Shown piece after piece: positions 7,448 through 16,414 of a stretch of DNA of 64,000 nucleotides. Made by a program: the position numbers and the translations under genes. The stretch is from DT-110 sp964342305 (lineage in GTDB: Bacteria; Bacteroidota; Bacteroidia; Chitinophagales; Saprospiraceae): positions 1 to 64,000 of the forward strand of contig CAYFGK010000010.1 in assembly GCA_964342305.1 (NCBI GenBank), given 5' to 3'. The notes beneath the pieces are model-generated. The model searched no databases. It worked only from the letters and a program-made list of their open reading frames with translations, and was not told the DNA's origin. Numbering within the stretch: position 1 is the stretch's first letter; each line of letters opens with the position of its first letter.

Positions 7448-10261
7448 ATGAAGCGTCGTCTACGTCTCCCTCTCTTTTTTGCATGCTTGTTCTTCTCCTT
7501 CCAAGCCTTAGCTCAGGATACCCTTTGCTATTATCAGCTCATACTCAATGATGCCGGAGCTGATGGCTGGAATGGAGCCTCCCTCGCAGTTACCATCGGT
7601 GGCCAGGAGCGGGCTTACTCGCTTACCGAAGGTAGCACAAAAACCGTATATCTGGGTCTGATGGATGGAGACGACCTGGAAATTGCGTACCTCTCGGGTA
7701 TGGCCGATGAGGACGTGCGGTTCACCCTCCTGAATCCGGCAGGCGATACCTTGTTTTCCGAAACGGGGATTGTACCATTTGGCGGAGCATCTTATAGCGA
7801 GGTGGTCGCTTGTTCGGCTTGTGTCGAAGTACCATCCACTACGGTGACCTTTCCGGATGTGCGGGCTTTTCGCGCCGACGTGACCTGGCGATCGCCCGTT
7901 CCCGATGGGGGGCAATTCCTGGTACGTCTGGGGATTGATGGTTTTAATCCCGACAATTCCGGCTTACAGGATGTCACCGTAAATGGCAATCAGACCCGGT
8001 TGTCTAACCTTTCGGAAAAAACGGATTACGACCTCTATATAGCTCAGCTATGCGCCACGGGTGATACCAGTGCTTTTGTGGGTCCTTACTCGTTCACGAC
8101 CCTGTGGGCCTTCGATGTCGGAGTCAGTGATATCGTAGGGCCGGTAAGCTCCTGCAACCTGGATATCGACTCGGTAAAACTTCGCCTCCAGAATTTTGGC
8201 GGGCAGCCCCTGTCCCTGATTCCCTTTGTCTTTAGTGTAAACGGCAATGTTCAGCCCATCGATATGCCCCGTGATGGGGTATACACTGGTGTTTTGGGAA
8301 AAGACAGTACCGACATAGTAGCCTTTGACCGTACCATCAACTTTCGTCAGGCTGGTGAATATTACATTGAGGCATGGACCGAACTTGAGACCGATAGCTT
8401 CCTGCACAACGACACGGTCAGCACCCTCATCATTAGTGTACCGACCATCACCAGCCTGCCCTACGTAGAATCCTTTGAACGTTGGGGTGGTGGCTGGACC
8501 GTAGAAGCGGAGGGCGATACCAGTAGCTGGGAGCATGGATATCCCGGCAACGATTTGCTTAGTGGCGCGTATGATGGTACCGGAGCCTGGGCCACCGGCC
8601 TTCAGGGAACATATGGCAATAACGAATTATCCTATTTGGTATCTCCTTGCTTTGATTTTTCAAGTGTAGCACAGGATCCTTTATTCTCCGCTCAGTTGAA
8701 TCTCGATATGGAATCCTGTTGCGACGGCCTCTGGCTGGAAGTCAGCACTGACGGAGGTATGACCTGGGATCGGATCGGCCGGGCCGGGGAATCAGTGAAT
8801 TGGTATAACGATGATCGCAGCTATTGGAGTGGTACTACCGGCTGGTTCCAGGTCTCGCGGGAACTGTCCGGGGTGGCCGGGGAATCCGATGTCCGTCTGC
8901 GTTTCGTGTTGCGGACTGATTTCGCCAATGTCCGGGAAGGTGCGGTGATCGACGCAATTTCCATCCGGGAGCAACCGACGATCGATCTGGCTGCCACTTC
9001 GCTTACCACTCCGGAGGAGGTTCCCTGCGGGTTGACCGACCAGGAGCTTACACTGAATATTGCCAATCTCGGCCTGACTCCTCTGACTGCTTTCGATGTT
9101 TCCTACCAGGTAAACGGAGGAGAAGTGGTTACCGAGAATGTAGGGCCACTGGCACTGGTCGCCAATACCCAGGCTGATTACACCTTTACCACCACTTTTG
9201 ATTCAGCCGAACCGGGAAGCTACACCATTAAGGCGTGGATCAATTTCGATGATGATGAGCCAGCTAACGATACCGCTTACCTGGATATCCAATCGGCCTA
9301 TGGTCTTCCCTATGCCGAAGATTTCGAAAAAGGTATAATTCCAACTAACTGGACGGTCGATGAGGATGCCATTGTGACCGATGATCACAACAACCCTTCG
9401 TTTTCACTCTCCGACAACTTATTTGTCGAAGACTCATCTTTCAGCGCAGCTACTCCGCTCTTGGGACCAGTACGGATCAATGATTCCCTGTACTTTGATT
9501 ATCGCTTCGTAGAATTTGCAGGTAACGGTACCACTGGTACTATTTTGGGCGATGATGACCGACTGGAAATTTACGTATCGGGCGATTGCGGACTGACCCG
9601 CGATTTGCTCCTGACTATTGATCAAAGCAGCCATACACCGACGGCCGGTTACACCCGGGCGAGCATTAACCTGACCGGATATACCGGCGAATATGTACAG
9701 GTATATTTTGAAGTCACTTATGGTGGTGGTGACTACTGGTTTGATCTGGATAATATCAATATTCCCAACTGCGGCGAGGATCTCGCTGTCAGTTTTCAAC
9801 AGGCGCCCTACATTAATGGAGGAAGCCGGGTGACGGCCTTGGTCGACGGAGGCACCAGTCCGTATCAGTACAACTGGTCTACCGGTGCGACCTCGGCAAA
9901 TATTGTGCCTCCCGGCGACGGAGGCTACAGCGTCACCGTCACCGATGACCTCGGGTGCCAGGGGATAGCGGAAACTACCGTTACCAGGGTGAATGACATC
10001 CGCGAACTCGAGTCCTTTGTGGTCGCTCCGAACCCCACCGACGGGCAGACGTGGTTTACGGCTGAATTCCGGGAGCCGGTCAGTGGTGCTTACCGAATAC
10101 TCGATGCCCGGGGGCAGATCCTGTACCAGCGCACTCTGTCGAATGCACGGAGGGTACGTGAACCAATTGATTTATCCACCCGACCTGCCGGTTTGTATAT
10201 TTTGCAGCTAACGGTCGATGATCAATGGATGTCGCGTAAGATATTGCGCTCCGACCGATAG
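7448..10261 (+). CDS. Large T9SS-secreted multidomain surface protein (type A sorting domain)
   Basis: A 937-aa secreted protein. The signal peptide ends FQALAQ-D near residue 22. Then follow a fibronectin III-like module (about 120-220), a CARDB-like module (about 222-330; FDVGVSDIVGP), a MAM/jelly-roll-like module starting LPYVESFERW (about 340-510), a second CARDB-like module (about 515-615; IDLAATSL), a second jelly-roll module starting LPYAEDFEKG (about 620-770) and an SprB-like repeat (YNWSTGATSANI...YSVTVTDDLGC). The C-terminal type A sorting domain (VAPNPTDG...GLYILQL) directs export through T9SS. The repeated CARDB plus jelly-roll order suggests internal duplication. The role is probably adhesive or matrix; no catalytic motif is visible. 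A strong terminator follows. Confidence 0.88.
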   Translation: MKRRLRLPLFFACLFFSFQALAQDTLCYYQLILNDAGADGWNGASLAVTIGGQERAYSLTEGSTKTVYLGLMDGDDLEIAYLSGMADEDVRFTLLNPAGDTLFSETGIVPFGGASYSEVVACSACVEVPSTTVTFPDVRAFRADVTWRSPVPDGGQFLVRLGIDGFNPDNSGLQDVTVNGNQTRLSNLSEKTDYDLYIAQLCATGDTSAFVGPYSFTTLWAFDVGVSDIVGPVSSCNLDIDSVKLRLQNFGGQPLSLIPFVFSVNGNVQPIDMPRDGVYTGVLGKDSTDIVAFDRTINFRQAGEYYIEAWTELETDSFLHNDTVSTLIISVPTITSLPYVESFERWGGGWTVEAEGDTSSWEHGYPGNDLLSGAYDGTGAWATGLQGTYGNNELSYLVSPCFDFSSVAQDPLFSAQLNLDMESCCDGLWLEVSTDGGMTWDRIGRAGESVNWYNDDRSYWSGTTGWFQVSRELSGVAGESDVRLRFVLRTDFANVREGAVIDAISIREQPTIDLAATSLTTPEEVPCGLTDQELTLNIANLGLTPLTAFDVSYQVNGGEVVTENVGPLALVANTQADYTFTTTFDSAEPGSYTIKAWINFDDDEPANDTAYLDIQSAYGLPYAEDFEKGIIPTNWTVDEDAIVTDDHNNPSFSLSDNLFVEDSSFSAATPLLGPVRINDSLYFDYRFVEFAGNGTTGTILGDDDRLEIYVSGDCGLTRDLLLTIDQSSHTPTAGYTRASINLTGYTGEYVQVYFEVTYGGGDYWFDLDNINIPNCGEDLAVSFQQAPYINGGSRVTALVDGGTSPYQYNWSTGATSANIVPPGDGGYSVTVTDDLGCQGIAETTVTRVNDIRELESFVVAPNPTDGQTWFTAEFREPVSGAYRILDARGQILYQRTLSNARRVREPIDLSTRPAGLYILQLTVDDQWMSRKILRSDR

Positions 10262-10280
10262 GGTTTTGGAGCAGAACCAA

Positions 10281-10321
10281 AAAAACAAAGGCCGATCCAC
10301 GATGGGTCGGCCTTTGTTTTT
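10281..10321 (+). terminator. Intrinsic terminator after the T9SS protein gene
   Basis: A perfect 15-bp inverted repeat (AAAAACAAAGGCCGA and its complement) with an 11-nt loop and a T-run on its 3' side, about 20 bp past the stop codon. The A-tract and T-tract at the base also make it potentially bidirectional. Confidence 0.9.
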
Positions 10322-10455
10322 GCCGCAAGGCAATGCCCGTTTCTGGTTATCGGCATTAAACTATTCGACGCCAGAATTGTACTTCTAATTGTCTGAGACT
10401 AACCAACGTGTGAAGGAACATATTTTCATACGCCGGCGCACGTAAATTCAACAGC

Positions 10456-11592
10456 ATGAAAATTGGAATCGTCTGTTATCCTACCTACGGGGGTAGTGGC
10501 GTGGTTGCCACCGAATTAGGTGTGGGATTAGCAAAACGGGGTCATGAGATCCATTTCATTACGTACAAACGACCGGCTCGTTTGTCTCATTTCCAGGAGA
10601 ACGTTTTTTACCACGAAGTAGATACCAACGACTATCCGCTGTTCGAGTATACACCCTATGATTCCGCCCTGGCCTCCAAATTGGTCGACGTAGTAAAGTA
10701 TGAGAATCTAGACCTCCTCCACGTACACTACGCCATTCCCCACGCTATGGTGGCTTATATTGCCAAAAAAGTTTTGCTGACCGAAGGTCGCTACGTGCCG
10801 ACAATAACCACCCTGCACGGTACGGATATCACCCTGGTCGGACAGCACAAAGCCTTCCGGCCCGTAGTTGAATTTTCCATCAATAAGTCGGACGGGGTGA
10901 CTGCGGTGTCGAAAAGCCTCCGTGATCAGACGTATCAGTATTTTAACATCGAAAAGGACATTACAGTCCTCAACAACTTCATCGATTTCAATCGCTTTAC
11001 CAAACACAATAAGGACCACTTCAAGAAGGCTATTGCACCGGAGGGAGAACCAATCCTTTCGCACGTTTCCAACTTCCGTAAGGTAAAGCGGGTCGACGAT
11101 GTGATCCGGGTCTTTCACGAGGTTCGCTCCGAGATGCCCGCCAAGCTTTTACTCATCGGTGATGGCCCCGAACGCCGGAATGCCGAATCCCTGTGCCGCA
11201 AGCTGGAACTGTGCCACGACATTCGCTTTCTGGGTAAGCAGGACGCGGTAGAGGAATTGCTGGCTGTATCGGATGTGTTGATCATGCCATCGGCTAAGGA
11301 GAGTTTTGGTTTGGCAGCACTGGAAGCTATGGCCTGTGAGGTACCTGTCATTTCCACCAATGCCGGTGGTTTACCCGAGGTGAATACTCACGGCGAAACC
11401 GGTTTTCTGGCCGAAGTCGGTGATGTGAAGGCAATGGCCCATCATACGCTTACCTTGTTGCGCGATCCTGAATTATTAGTTCGCTTTCGCAAAAATGCTC
11501 TGGAGCGGGCCCGGGAATTCGACATTTCCAACATCCTGCCTCAGTACGAGGCCTACTACGAATCCATCCTGAAAACGGCGGTCTACTCCTGA
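10456..11592 (+). CDS. bshA: N-acetyl-alpha-D-glucosaminyl L-malate synthase (bacillithiol synthesis)
   Basis: A 378-aa GT4-family glycosyltransferase that joins GlcNAc from UDP-GlcNAc to L-malate, the first step of bacillithiol synthesis. The N-terminus MKIGIVCYPTYGGSGVVATELG and the stretches HVHYAIPHA, TTLHGTDITLVG and SNFRKVKRVDDV are typical of BshA. The C-terminal GT-B donor site has the E-x7-E region (PSAKESFGLAALEAMA). Length matches the family. The other pathway genes (bshB, bshC) are not in the window. The stop codon lies inside the left arm of an imperfect inverted repeat (11589-11853). BshA in this phylum is usually encoded alone, as here. Confidence 0.93.
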   Translation: MKIGIVCYPTYGGSGVVATELGVGLAKRGHEIHFITYKRPARLSHFQENVFYHEVDTNDYPLFEYTPYDSALASKLVDVVKYENLDLLHVHYAIPHAMVAYIAKKVLLTEGRYVPTITTLHGTDITLVGQHKAFRPVVEFSINKSDGVTAVSKSLRDQTYQYFNIEKDITVLNNFIDFNRFTKHNKDHFKKAIAPEGEPILSHVSNFRKVKRVDDVIRVFHEVRSEMPAKLLLIGDGPERRNAESLCRKLELCHDIRFLGKQDAVEELLAVSDVLIMPSAKESFGLAALEAMACEVPVISTNAGGLPEVNTHGETGFLAEVGDVKAMAHHTLTLLRDPELLVRFRKNALERAREFDISNILPQYEAYYESILKTAVYS

Positions 11593-11853
11593 GTACTCTG
11601 CAACCTAAGTAACTTTGACTTATGGCTGTGCCGTTCGGCAAAATACTTCGTTGCTCGCCCGCCTGCCAAAGTCTTGTACGGTCTCCGGTGGCCAAAGCCC
11701 ACAGGCGACGAGACACGGGCAGGTCGGTCGCGTCCGTACGGATGCTCCGATGCAAGAGTAGGGCCCCTTTACCCCACTCTTGCATATACGCCTTGTCTTT
11801 TACCAAAATGCCCTACCCATATTTTCAAATAACTTAGATTACAGAGTACTTAG
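11589..11853. repeat. MITE-like segment bounded by imperfect terminal inverted repeats
   Basis: The left end (from 11589, core AGTACTCTG.AA.CTAAGT) and the complement of the right end (to 11853) match at 22 of 27 positions. The interior has no convincing gene; a 71-aa open frame at 11622-11837 has no recognisable features. It holds a hairpin at 11751-11785 with arms TGCAAGAGT and ACTCTTGCA. The left arm contains the bshA stop codon. No clear target-site duplication was seen, so a transposon origin is unproven; it could be a processed RNA structure or a complex terminator. Confidence 0.45.
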
Positions 11854-11883
11854 ATATGTATCTTGCGGCCAAAGCACAATCTT

Positions 11884-12876
11884 ATGCCCTGGATTACCCG
11901 GGATGATTTCATTGAGCTGAGATCCAAGCTGCAACAGCGGGGCTGGCCCTACATACTGTCGAAGATCAACCCCTCGGCGGCCGACCGGGTGCGGTCGACT
12001 TTCGGGATCAGCAGTATCCACCACGCGAATTGGTGGATTGTGCCCGGCGTCCGCCGTCGCTGGAACGAACGCATCACCGGCAATCCCGATCAACGCTACG
12101 AAGATTACGTTATCGACAAATACCTGTCGGGCAGGAAAAACCTGGATATGCTATCCCTGGGTTGCGGTGCGGGAAGTCACGAGCGTTACTTTGCCCGTCA
12201 GGGGCCTTTTCGGCAGGTGACCGGCATTGATCTGGCGGATAATCTGATCCGGGAAGCCAATAAGCTGGCGAAGGACGAAGGCCTTGGGAATTGCCAGTTT
12301 CGCACGGCCGATGTGCATACCCTCACTGCAGAGGAAATGACCTGCGATGTGTTGCTCTTTCATTCCAGCCTTCACCATTTCTTCGGATTGGAGACTTTGA
12401 TGCGGGATCGTATTCCGGAGATCCTGCGGCCGGGCGGCCTTCTGGTGCTCAACGATTACTGGGGCCCCAATCGCCTGCAATGGACACCCGACCAATTGAA
12501 AGTGATTAACGAAGCGCTGAGTAAGATGCCAGAAGCGTACCGTGTACGGTTTAAATCCAAGCGGATTAAGCGATCAGTGACGGGCCCCGGCTGGTGGCGT
12601 ATGCGCTTATCGGATCCCTCCGAAGCTGCCGAAGCAGAACAGATAAAGCCCCTTTTGCGAAAGCATTACCTGTGTTTGGAGGAAAAGTCGGTAGGTGGGA
12701 ACATCCTGATGCCCTTACTCAAGGATATTGCGCATCACTTCGTAGCGGATACGACTGCGACTAACGAGGTCCTGGCTGAATTATGTGTTGCCGAAGATGC
12801 CTTCCTGGACAGGGAAGGGGTCGACCCCATTTTGTTCTTTGGTGTGTACCGGCCTATTGACCATCACCCCGGATAA
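11884..12876 (+). CDS. Class I SAM-dependent methyltransferase, substrate unknown
   Basis: A protein of about 330 aa. The ATG at 11884 (MPWITRDDF) is preferred over a TTG 21 bp upstream. Residues about 85-210 form a Rossmann methyltransferase core: motif I LSLGCGAGSHE, acidic loop TGIDLADNLI, then DVLLFHSSLHHF and a post-core strand ILRPGGLLVLNDYWG. A helical N-terminal part and a C-terminal 120-residue extension (RMRLSDPSEAAEAEQI...) are not assigned. The pattern resembles methyltransferases acting on small molecules or lipids, without certainty. The 3' end overlaps the end of the convergent porZ-like gene by 23 bp. Confidence 0.8.
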   Translation: MPWITRDDFIELRSKLQQRGWPYILSKINPSAADRVRSTFGISSIHHANWWIVPGVRRRWNERITGNPDQRYEDYVIDKYLSGRKNLDMLSLGCGAGSHERYFARQGPFRQVTGIDLADNLIREANKLAKDEGLGNCQFRTADVHTLTAEEMTCDVLLFHSSLHHFFGLETLMRDRIPEILRPGGLLVLNDYWGPNRLQWTPDQLKVINEALSKMPEAYRVRFKSKRIKRSVTGPGWWRMRLSDPSEAAEAEQIKPLLRKHYLCLEEKSVGGNILMPLLKDIAHHFVADTTATNEVLAELCVAEDAFLDREGVDPILFFGVYRPIDHHPG

Positions 12877-15208
12877 AGAGTATGCGGGCCACGGCCGACC
12901 CGGGATCGCCGAATCCGGAGGTACGCGAATTAGAAGCCGCAAAGACCAGGTATACGCCAGAGTTGGCACGCCGGCCATTATAATCAGTTCCGTCCCAGAT
13001 GGCTTGCCCTCCGAGGGCCTCGGTCTCGTAAACCAGGCGACCGTTGATGTCCGTAATCTTGACATTGGCATCGCGGGCGAGTCCTTTGATAGTAATGGGA
13101 CCGCGGTATTCCGGTGCCACGGGATTGGGGAATACATTTAGCTCGGCGGCGAACAGTCGACCCGCACCGGTGGCTTCGGCCCGGTACGATACAATGCCGT
13201 TGTTGGTCCCGATGAATACTTCGCCATTGTCGTCGTTGATGGCAATGTCGATTATGTTATTGTCGGGCAGTGGCGAGTTGTCGGCCGTAAATCGTAAAAG
13301 TTCATCCTCACCATCGGGGCTAAGCACGAAGATGCCGTTGCGGGTACCGATCCATTTTCGGTTGGCGCCATCCACTGCGATGGCTTGGATATCTTCATTG
13401 GCCAGCAGGTATTCGTTGAATTCATCTTCGGTAAAAACCCGTAAGGTTCCGCGGCAATTGGGATCGAAAACCCCGGAGCCACATTCAAAGATCACAATGC
13501 CTTCGCCGGTACCTACCCACACATCACCGTCCAGATCGGTGGTGACGCAATTGACCAGGTTGGTAGGGAGGTTGCTGTTGTTCTGGTTAAAGGTGCGGCA
13601 CCGATCATCGCTGTTATCGCTCAGGTCGCCCGAGTCGAAGACGATGAGTCCCACGGAGTTGGAATTGCTCACAAACCACTTGTAGCCGTTAAGGTCCACA
13701 TCGACCTGGTGGATCTCACCGATGCCGCAAGAGGGGCGGAAGCTTTGCCACTCGCCATCGCGCGTAAATACGGAAACGGGACGTTCGGCCGTGTGGTTAG
13801 CTATCCAGAGGTTGTTGGAATCGTCGAAGGCCAGCCCTGTGACCCGGGTCCGGCTTACATCACCCTGGGCATTCCGCAGGCTGGAGTTGGTGTTGTCGTA
13901 CTGGGTGATCGTCTCCCCGTCGAATTGCAGGAGGCCTTCCAGGAAGGACGCCGCGAAGACCATCCCGTCATCGGGGCGAATGGCTACATCAATGATGTCG
14001 TAAAGGTCATCGTCGGGTGAGTTGGGGTCGGGGCCCTTCATCGCATCTACCGTATTTCGGTTGTAAATGGTCCATTGGCCATCGATGAGTGAGGCAAAGC
14101 CATGGTCGAGAAATCGATAGGTGAACTGCTGGGTAACCCCACCGGCTGCCATCCAGACCTCTCCGTCGCGGATGGCCATATCGCGGTTATTTTCGGACCA
14201 GGGGGAGTTGAAACTAAGGAACTGGCAGGATTCGTCTTGCAAGTTGTTGAGGATACGGAAATCCCGGAACCGGTCGGCCATCCAGATTCGGCCCTCGGAG
14301 TCTTCGACTGCGTAATTCGGTTGTCCGAAACAATTACCCGGTGCCCGACCGGAATTGCCTTCCCCGTCAAAATAAACCAGGCGACCACCACTGCCGTTAG
14401 CGGGGCGGTAACCGACGAGCAGGTGACTTCCCTCGGCCGATAAATATTGGAGATTGAATTCTTCTTCATCGTGGAAGAACGTGAGGTTCTGGCCGTCGTA
14501 GGTATAGATCTCTCCATCAAGATCCAGGTATAGCCGACCATTGGTTACAACAAGCTCTCGGGTGCTGTAAGCGAAAGGGAAGCCCTCTGCCGGCCCGAGT
14601 AAGGTCCAGTTTCCCAGGTTTTGGGGATTCTGTTCGGATTCGGCTACCCGATATAGTCCCTCCTCGGTGGCGGCATATAAAAAGCCCTGGTAGCGGGCCA
14701 GGTGGTCGACGGGTACGCCAAAAGTGGTAAAGTCGAATTCAGCACGGTTCAGGTTCAGGCGCGACAGGCCGTAGGTGGCGGCGATCAGGAGTGTGGAATC
14801 AGAATCGGGGACCATCTGGTTGATGGAGCGTTCACCGACGAAGTTAGTGAAGTTGGCGATCTGATTCAGCGTCTCTACGGTACCATCAGCGCGTACGAGG
14901 TCAAGTACGCTGTTTTCGTAGGCGATCACCAAAACCTCTTGTCCGCGGTGGTATTGCAACCCGGCGATACCGATGTTGCTGAGACCGTCAATTTTGTCGA
15001 GGAAGTCTACCGCCCGATCGAGCTTATCGATAGTCATGACCGACCATTCGGTGCCGTAGAATACCTGGTCATCGCTTTGTGTCACGTAGGGTCCCGCCTG
15101 GTATGGCAGGTGGCTGCGCCACTGGCCGATAGCGGTATTCAATTCTTGAGCGTGTGCGGAGGAGCCGATGAGAAGGGCTCCAAATAGCAGAGGTAGTATG
15201 CGTTGCAT
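12854..15208 (-). CDS. porZ: PorZ-like T9SS component, beta-propeller protein with its own sorting domain
   Basis: A protein of about 784 aa. The ATG at 15208 (MQRILPLLFGALLIGSSAHAQ) starts directly with the signal peptide and is preferred over an ATG 45 bp upstream. The N-terminal region (WRSHLPYQAGPYVTQ...IDGLSNIGIAGLQYH...LVIAYENSVLDLV) matches the PorZ propeller start, and further blades carry two-component-propeller repeats (NLWIANH, DVWVGTGEGI, RKWIGTRNGIF, VFIGTNNGI). A type A sorting domain (NVFPNPVAPEY...GVYLVFAAS) closes the protein. Porphyromonas PorZ helps deliver anionic LPS to the sortase PorU at the cell surface; the same role is inferred here. Length is close to PorZ (about 776 aa). 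Confidence 0.82.
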   Translation of the reverse strand: MQRILPLLFGALLIGSSAHAQELNTAIGQWRSHLPYQAGPYVTQSDDQVFYGTEWSVMTIDKLDRAVDFLDKIDGLSNIGIAGLQYHRGQEVLVIAYENSVLDLVRADGTVETLNQIANFTNFVGERSINQMVPDSDSTLLIAATYGLSRLNLNRAEFDFTTFGVPVDHLARYQGFLYAATEEGLYRVAESEQNPQNLGNWTLLGPAEGFPFAYSTRELVVTNGRLYLDLDGEIYTYDGQNLTFFHDEEEFNLQYLSAEGSHLLVGYRPANGSGGRLVYFDGEGNSGRAPGNCFGQPNYAVEDSEGRIWMADRFRDFRILNNLQDESCQFLSFNSPWSENNRDMAIRDGEVWMAAGGVTQQFTYRFLDHGFASLIDGQWTIYNRNTVDAMKGPDPNSPDDDLYDIIDVAIRPDDGMVFAASFLEGLLQFDGETITQYDNTNSSLRNAQGDVSRTRVTGLAFDDSNNLWIANHTAERPVSVFTRDGEWQSFRPSCGIGEIHQVDVDLNGYKWFVSNSNSVGLIVFDSGDLSDNSDDRCRTFNQNNSNLPTNLVNCVTTDLDGDVWVGTGEGIVIFECGSGVFDPNCRGTLRVFTEDEFNEYLLANEDIQAIAVDGANRKWIGTRNGIFVLSPDGEDELLRFTADNSPLPDNNIIDIAINDDNGEVFIGTNNGIVSYRAEATGAGRLFAAELNVFPNPVAPEYRGPITIKGLARDANVKITDINGRLVYETEALGGQAIWDGTDYNGRRANSGVYLVFAASNSRTSGFGDPGSAVARILFIRGDGQ

Positions 15209-15295
15209 AGGAGTGATCGTGGATTGAAGCGTCATTATTCCGGATCGCTTCATTTTAACCGGGAGCTGGCCCGGATATTGTTCGTCCGGGTGAAT

Positions 15296-15880
15296 TTAGC
15301 GATACAATGGGGTTTTTAGGAGGTATTCGTATACCGGATCCGGAAGCATATAGCGCACCGATTTACCCTCGAGAAGACAGCGGCGAATAAAACTGGCCGA
15401 CAGGTGCATCAGCGGAACTTCCTCCATCAGGTGAACGTGGGGGTGAGCAGCCAGGCTGCCGGCGTCGTAGCCGGGACGTTGGTAAACGTAGACCTCGTAG
15501 TCGCGCAGGATAAGTTCGTAGTTTTTCCATTTGTGAAGTGTACCCAGGTTATCTCCCCCCATAATGAGTGCAAAGCGATGGTCGGGATATTTCTCCCGCA
15601 GGTAGGTGAGGGTATCGATGGTATAAGAAGGCTGGGGGAGGCCGAATTCAATATCAGAAGCCCGTAAATTGACCGATTCGCCGATGGCGAGTTGTACCAG
15701 ATGGAGGCGGTCGTAATCTTTGGCCAGGGTTTTCTTCGGTTTGAGCGGATTTTGGGGAGAGACGACCATCCATACCTCGTCCAAATCAGTATGGGTAGCC
15801 ATAACGTTGGCAATGATCATGTGACCAACGTGGACGGGATTGAAAGAGCCAAAAAACAAACCGATTTTTCGGGCCGACAT
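15296..15880 (-). CDS. nadD: Nicotinate-nucleotide adenylyltransferase
   Basis: A 194-aa enzyme that transfers AMP from ATP to nicotinate mononucleotide in NAD synthesis. Nucleotidylyltransferase signatures are complete: GLFFGSFNPVHVGHM (the GxFNPxHxGH motif) at residues 7-21, a PQNPLKPKKTL loop, GGDNLGTLHKWKNY, and the C-terminal SASFIRRCL, matching the family's IS(S/A)T-x-I-R. Length is normal. It sits upstream of porZ on the same strand, 88 bp away, and 15 bp downstream of a small lipoprotein gene, so these may share a transcript. Confidence 0.95.
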   Translation of the reverse strand: MSARKIGLFFGSFNPVHVGHMIIANVMATHTDLDEVWMVVSPQNPLKPKKTLAKDYDRLHLVQLAIGESVNLRASDIEFGLPQPSYTIDTLTYLREKYPDHRFALIMGGDNLGTLHKWKNYELILRDYEVYVYQRPGYDAGSLAAHPHVHLMEEVPLMHLSASFIRRCLLEGKSVRYMLPDPVYEYLLKTPLYR

Positions 15881-15895
15881 GGATGAATCAGGTTT

Positions 15896-16360
15896 CTAAT
15901 TGTTGTTGAGAAGGCTGTCCATGATGCGATCCAGTTCCTCGTCAATACGCAATTGTTCTTCGTGAGGAGCATCTACCAGCCAACCGTTCGGGGTACGTAC
16001 CAGCTGAAAATTGGCCTTATACTGTTCGTACTGGTCGCGCAGGGTACACCGGCACATGGCCGTATCGCCGCGTACGGAGCAGTTGAGTTGTTCAAAAACA
16101 GTCTCCAGTACCGTTGAGTCACTTTCTTCCATGGCGATGATCTCGGCGAGCTCGTCGAGGCGTTCCTGCTCGGCGGGGGTACTCAGGGCCTTAGCCTCGT
16201 CGAACTCATTGCGATCGTAATGAGACTGATATGCCCGCAGCACTTCTTCGGGCGACTGATCAACGTTATTGGTCGCTTCTCCAGATTCTGGTTGGCAGGC
16301 GAATAGCACTTGTGCCAGCACCAACAGGCACCCCGCTACGTTCAGGAAGCGATTCGACAT
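15896..16360 (-). CDS. Small lipoprotein with a DUF4878/NTF2-like pattern
   Basis: A 154-aa product with a lipobox (LLVLAQVLFAC-QPESGE). After a short linker comes a helix-rich start 'PEEVLRAYQSHYDRNEFDEAKALSTPAEQERLDEL', a pattern seen in small NTF2-like lipoproteins that begin with 'P-x-x-x-V-x-x-F-x-x-x-x-x-x-x-x-x-x-A'. The second half has paired cysteines (LNCSVRGDTAMCRC) that could form disulfides, then a strand 'NFQLVRTPNGWLVDAP' typical of the last sheet. Function unknown. It lies between dnaN (54 bp upstream) and nadD. Confidence 0.7.
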   Translation of the reverse strand: MSNRFLNVAGCLLVLAQVLFACQPESGEATNNVDQSPEEVLRAYQSHYDRNEFDEAKALSTPAEQERLDELAEIIAMEESDSTVLETVFEQLNCSVRGDTAMCRCTLRDQYEQYKANFQLVRTPNGWLVDAPHEEQLRIDEELDRIMDSLLNNN

Positions 16361-16414
16361 GAAAAGTGGTTTTACGCGATGAGCTTACCGAGTTCAGATC
16401 GGCAGGTATCGCTA

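Noticed and set aside
11622..11837. A 71-codon frame inside the inverted-repeat segment
   Set aside because: The product is arginine- and serine-rich without known features, and the frame overlaps the hairpin and right repeat.
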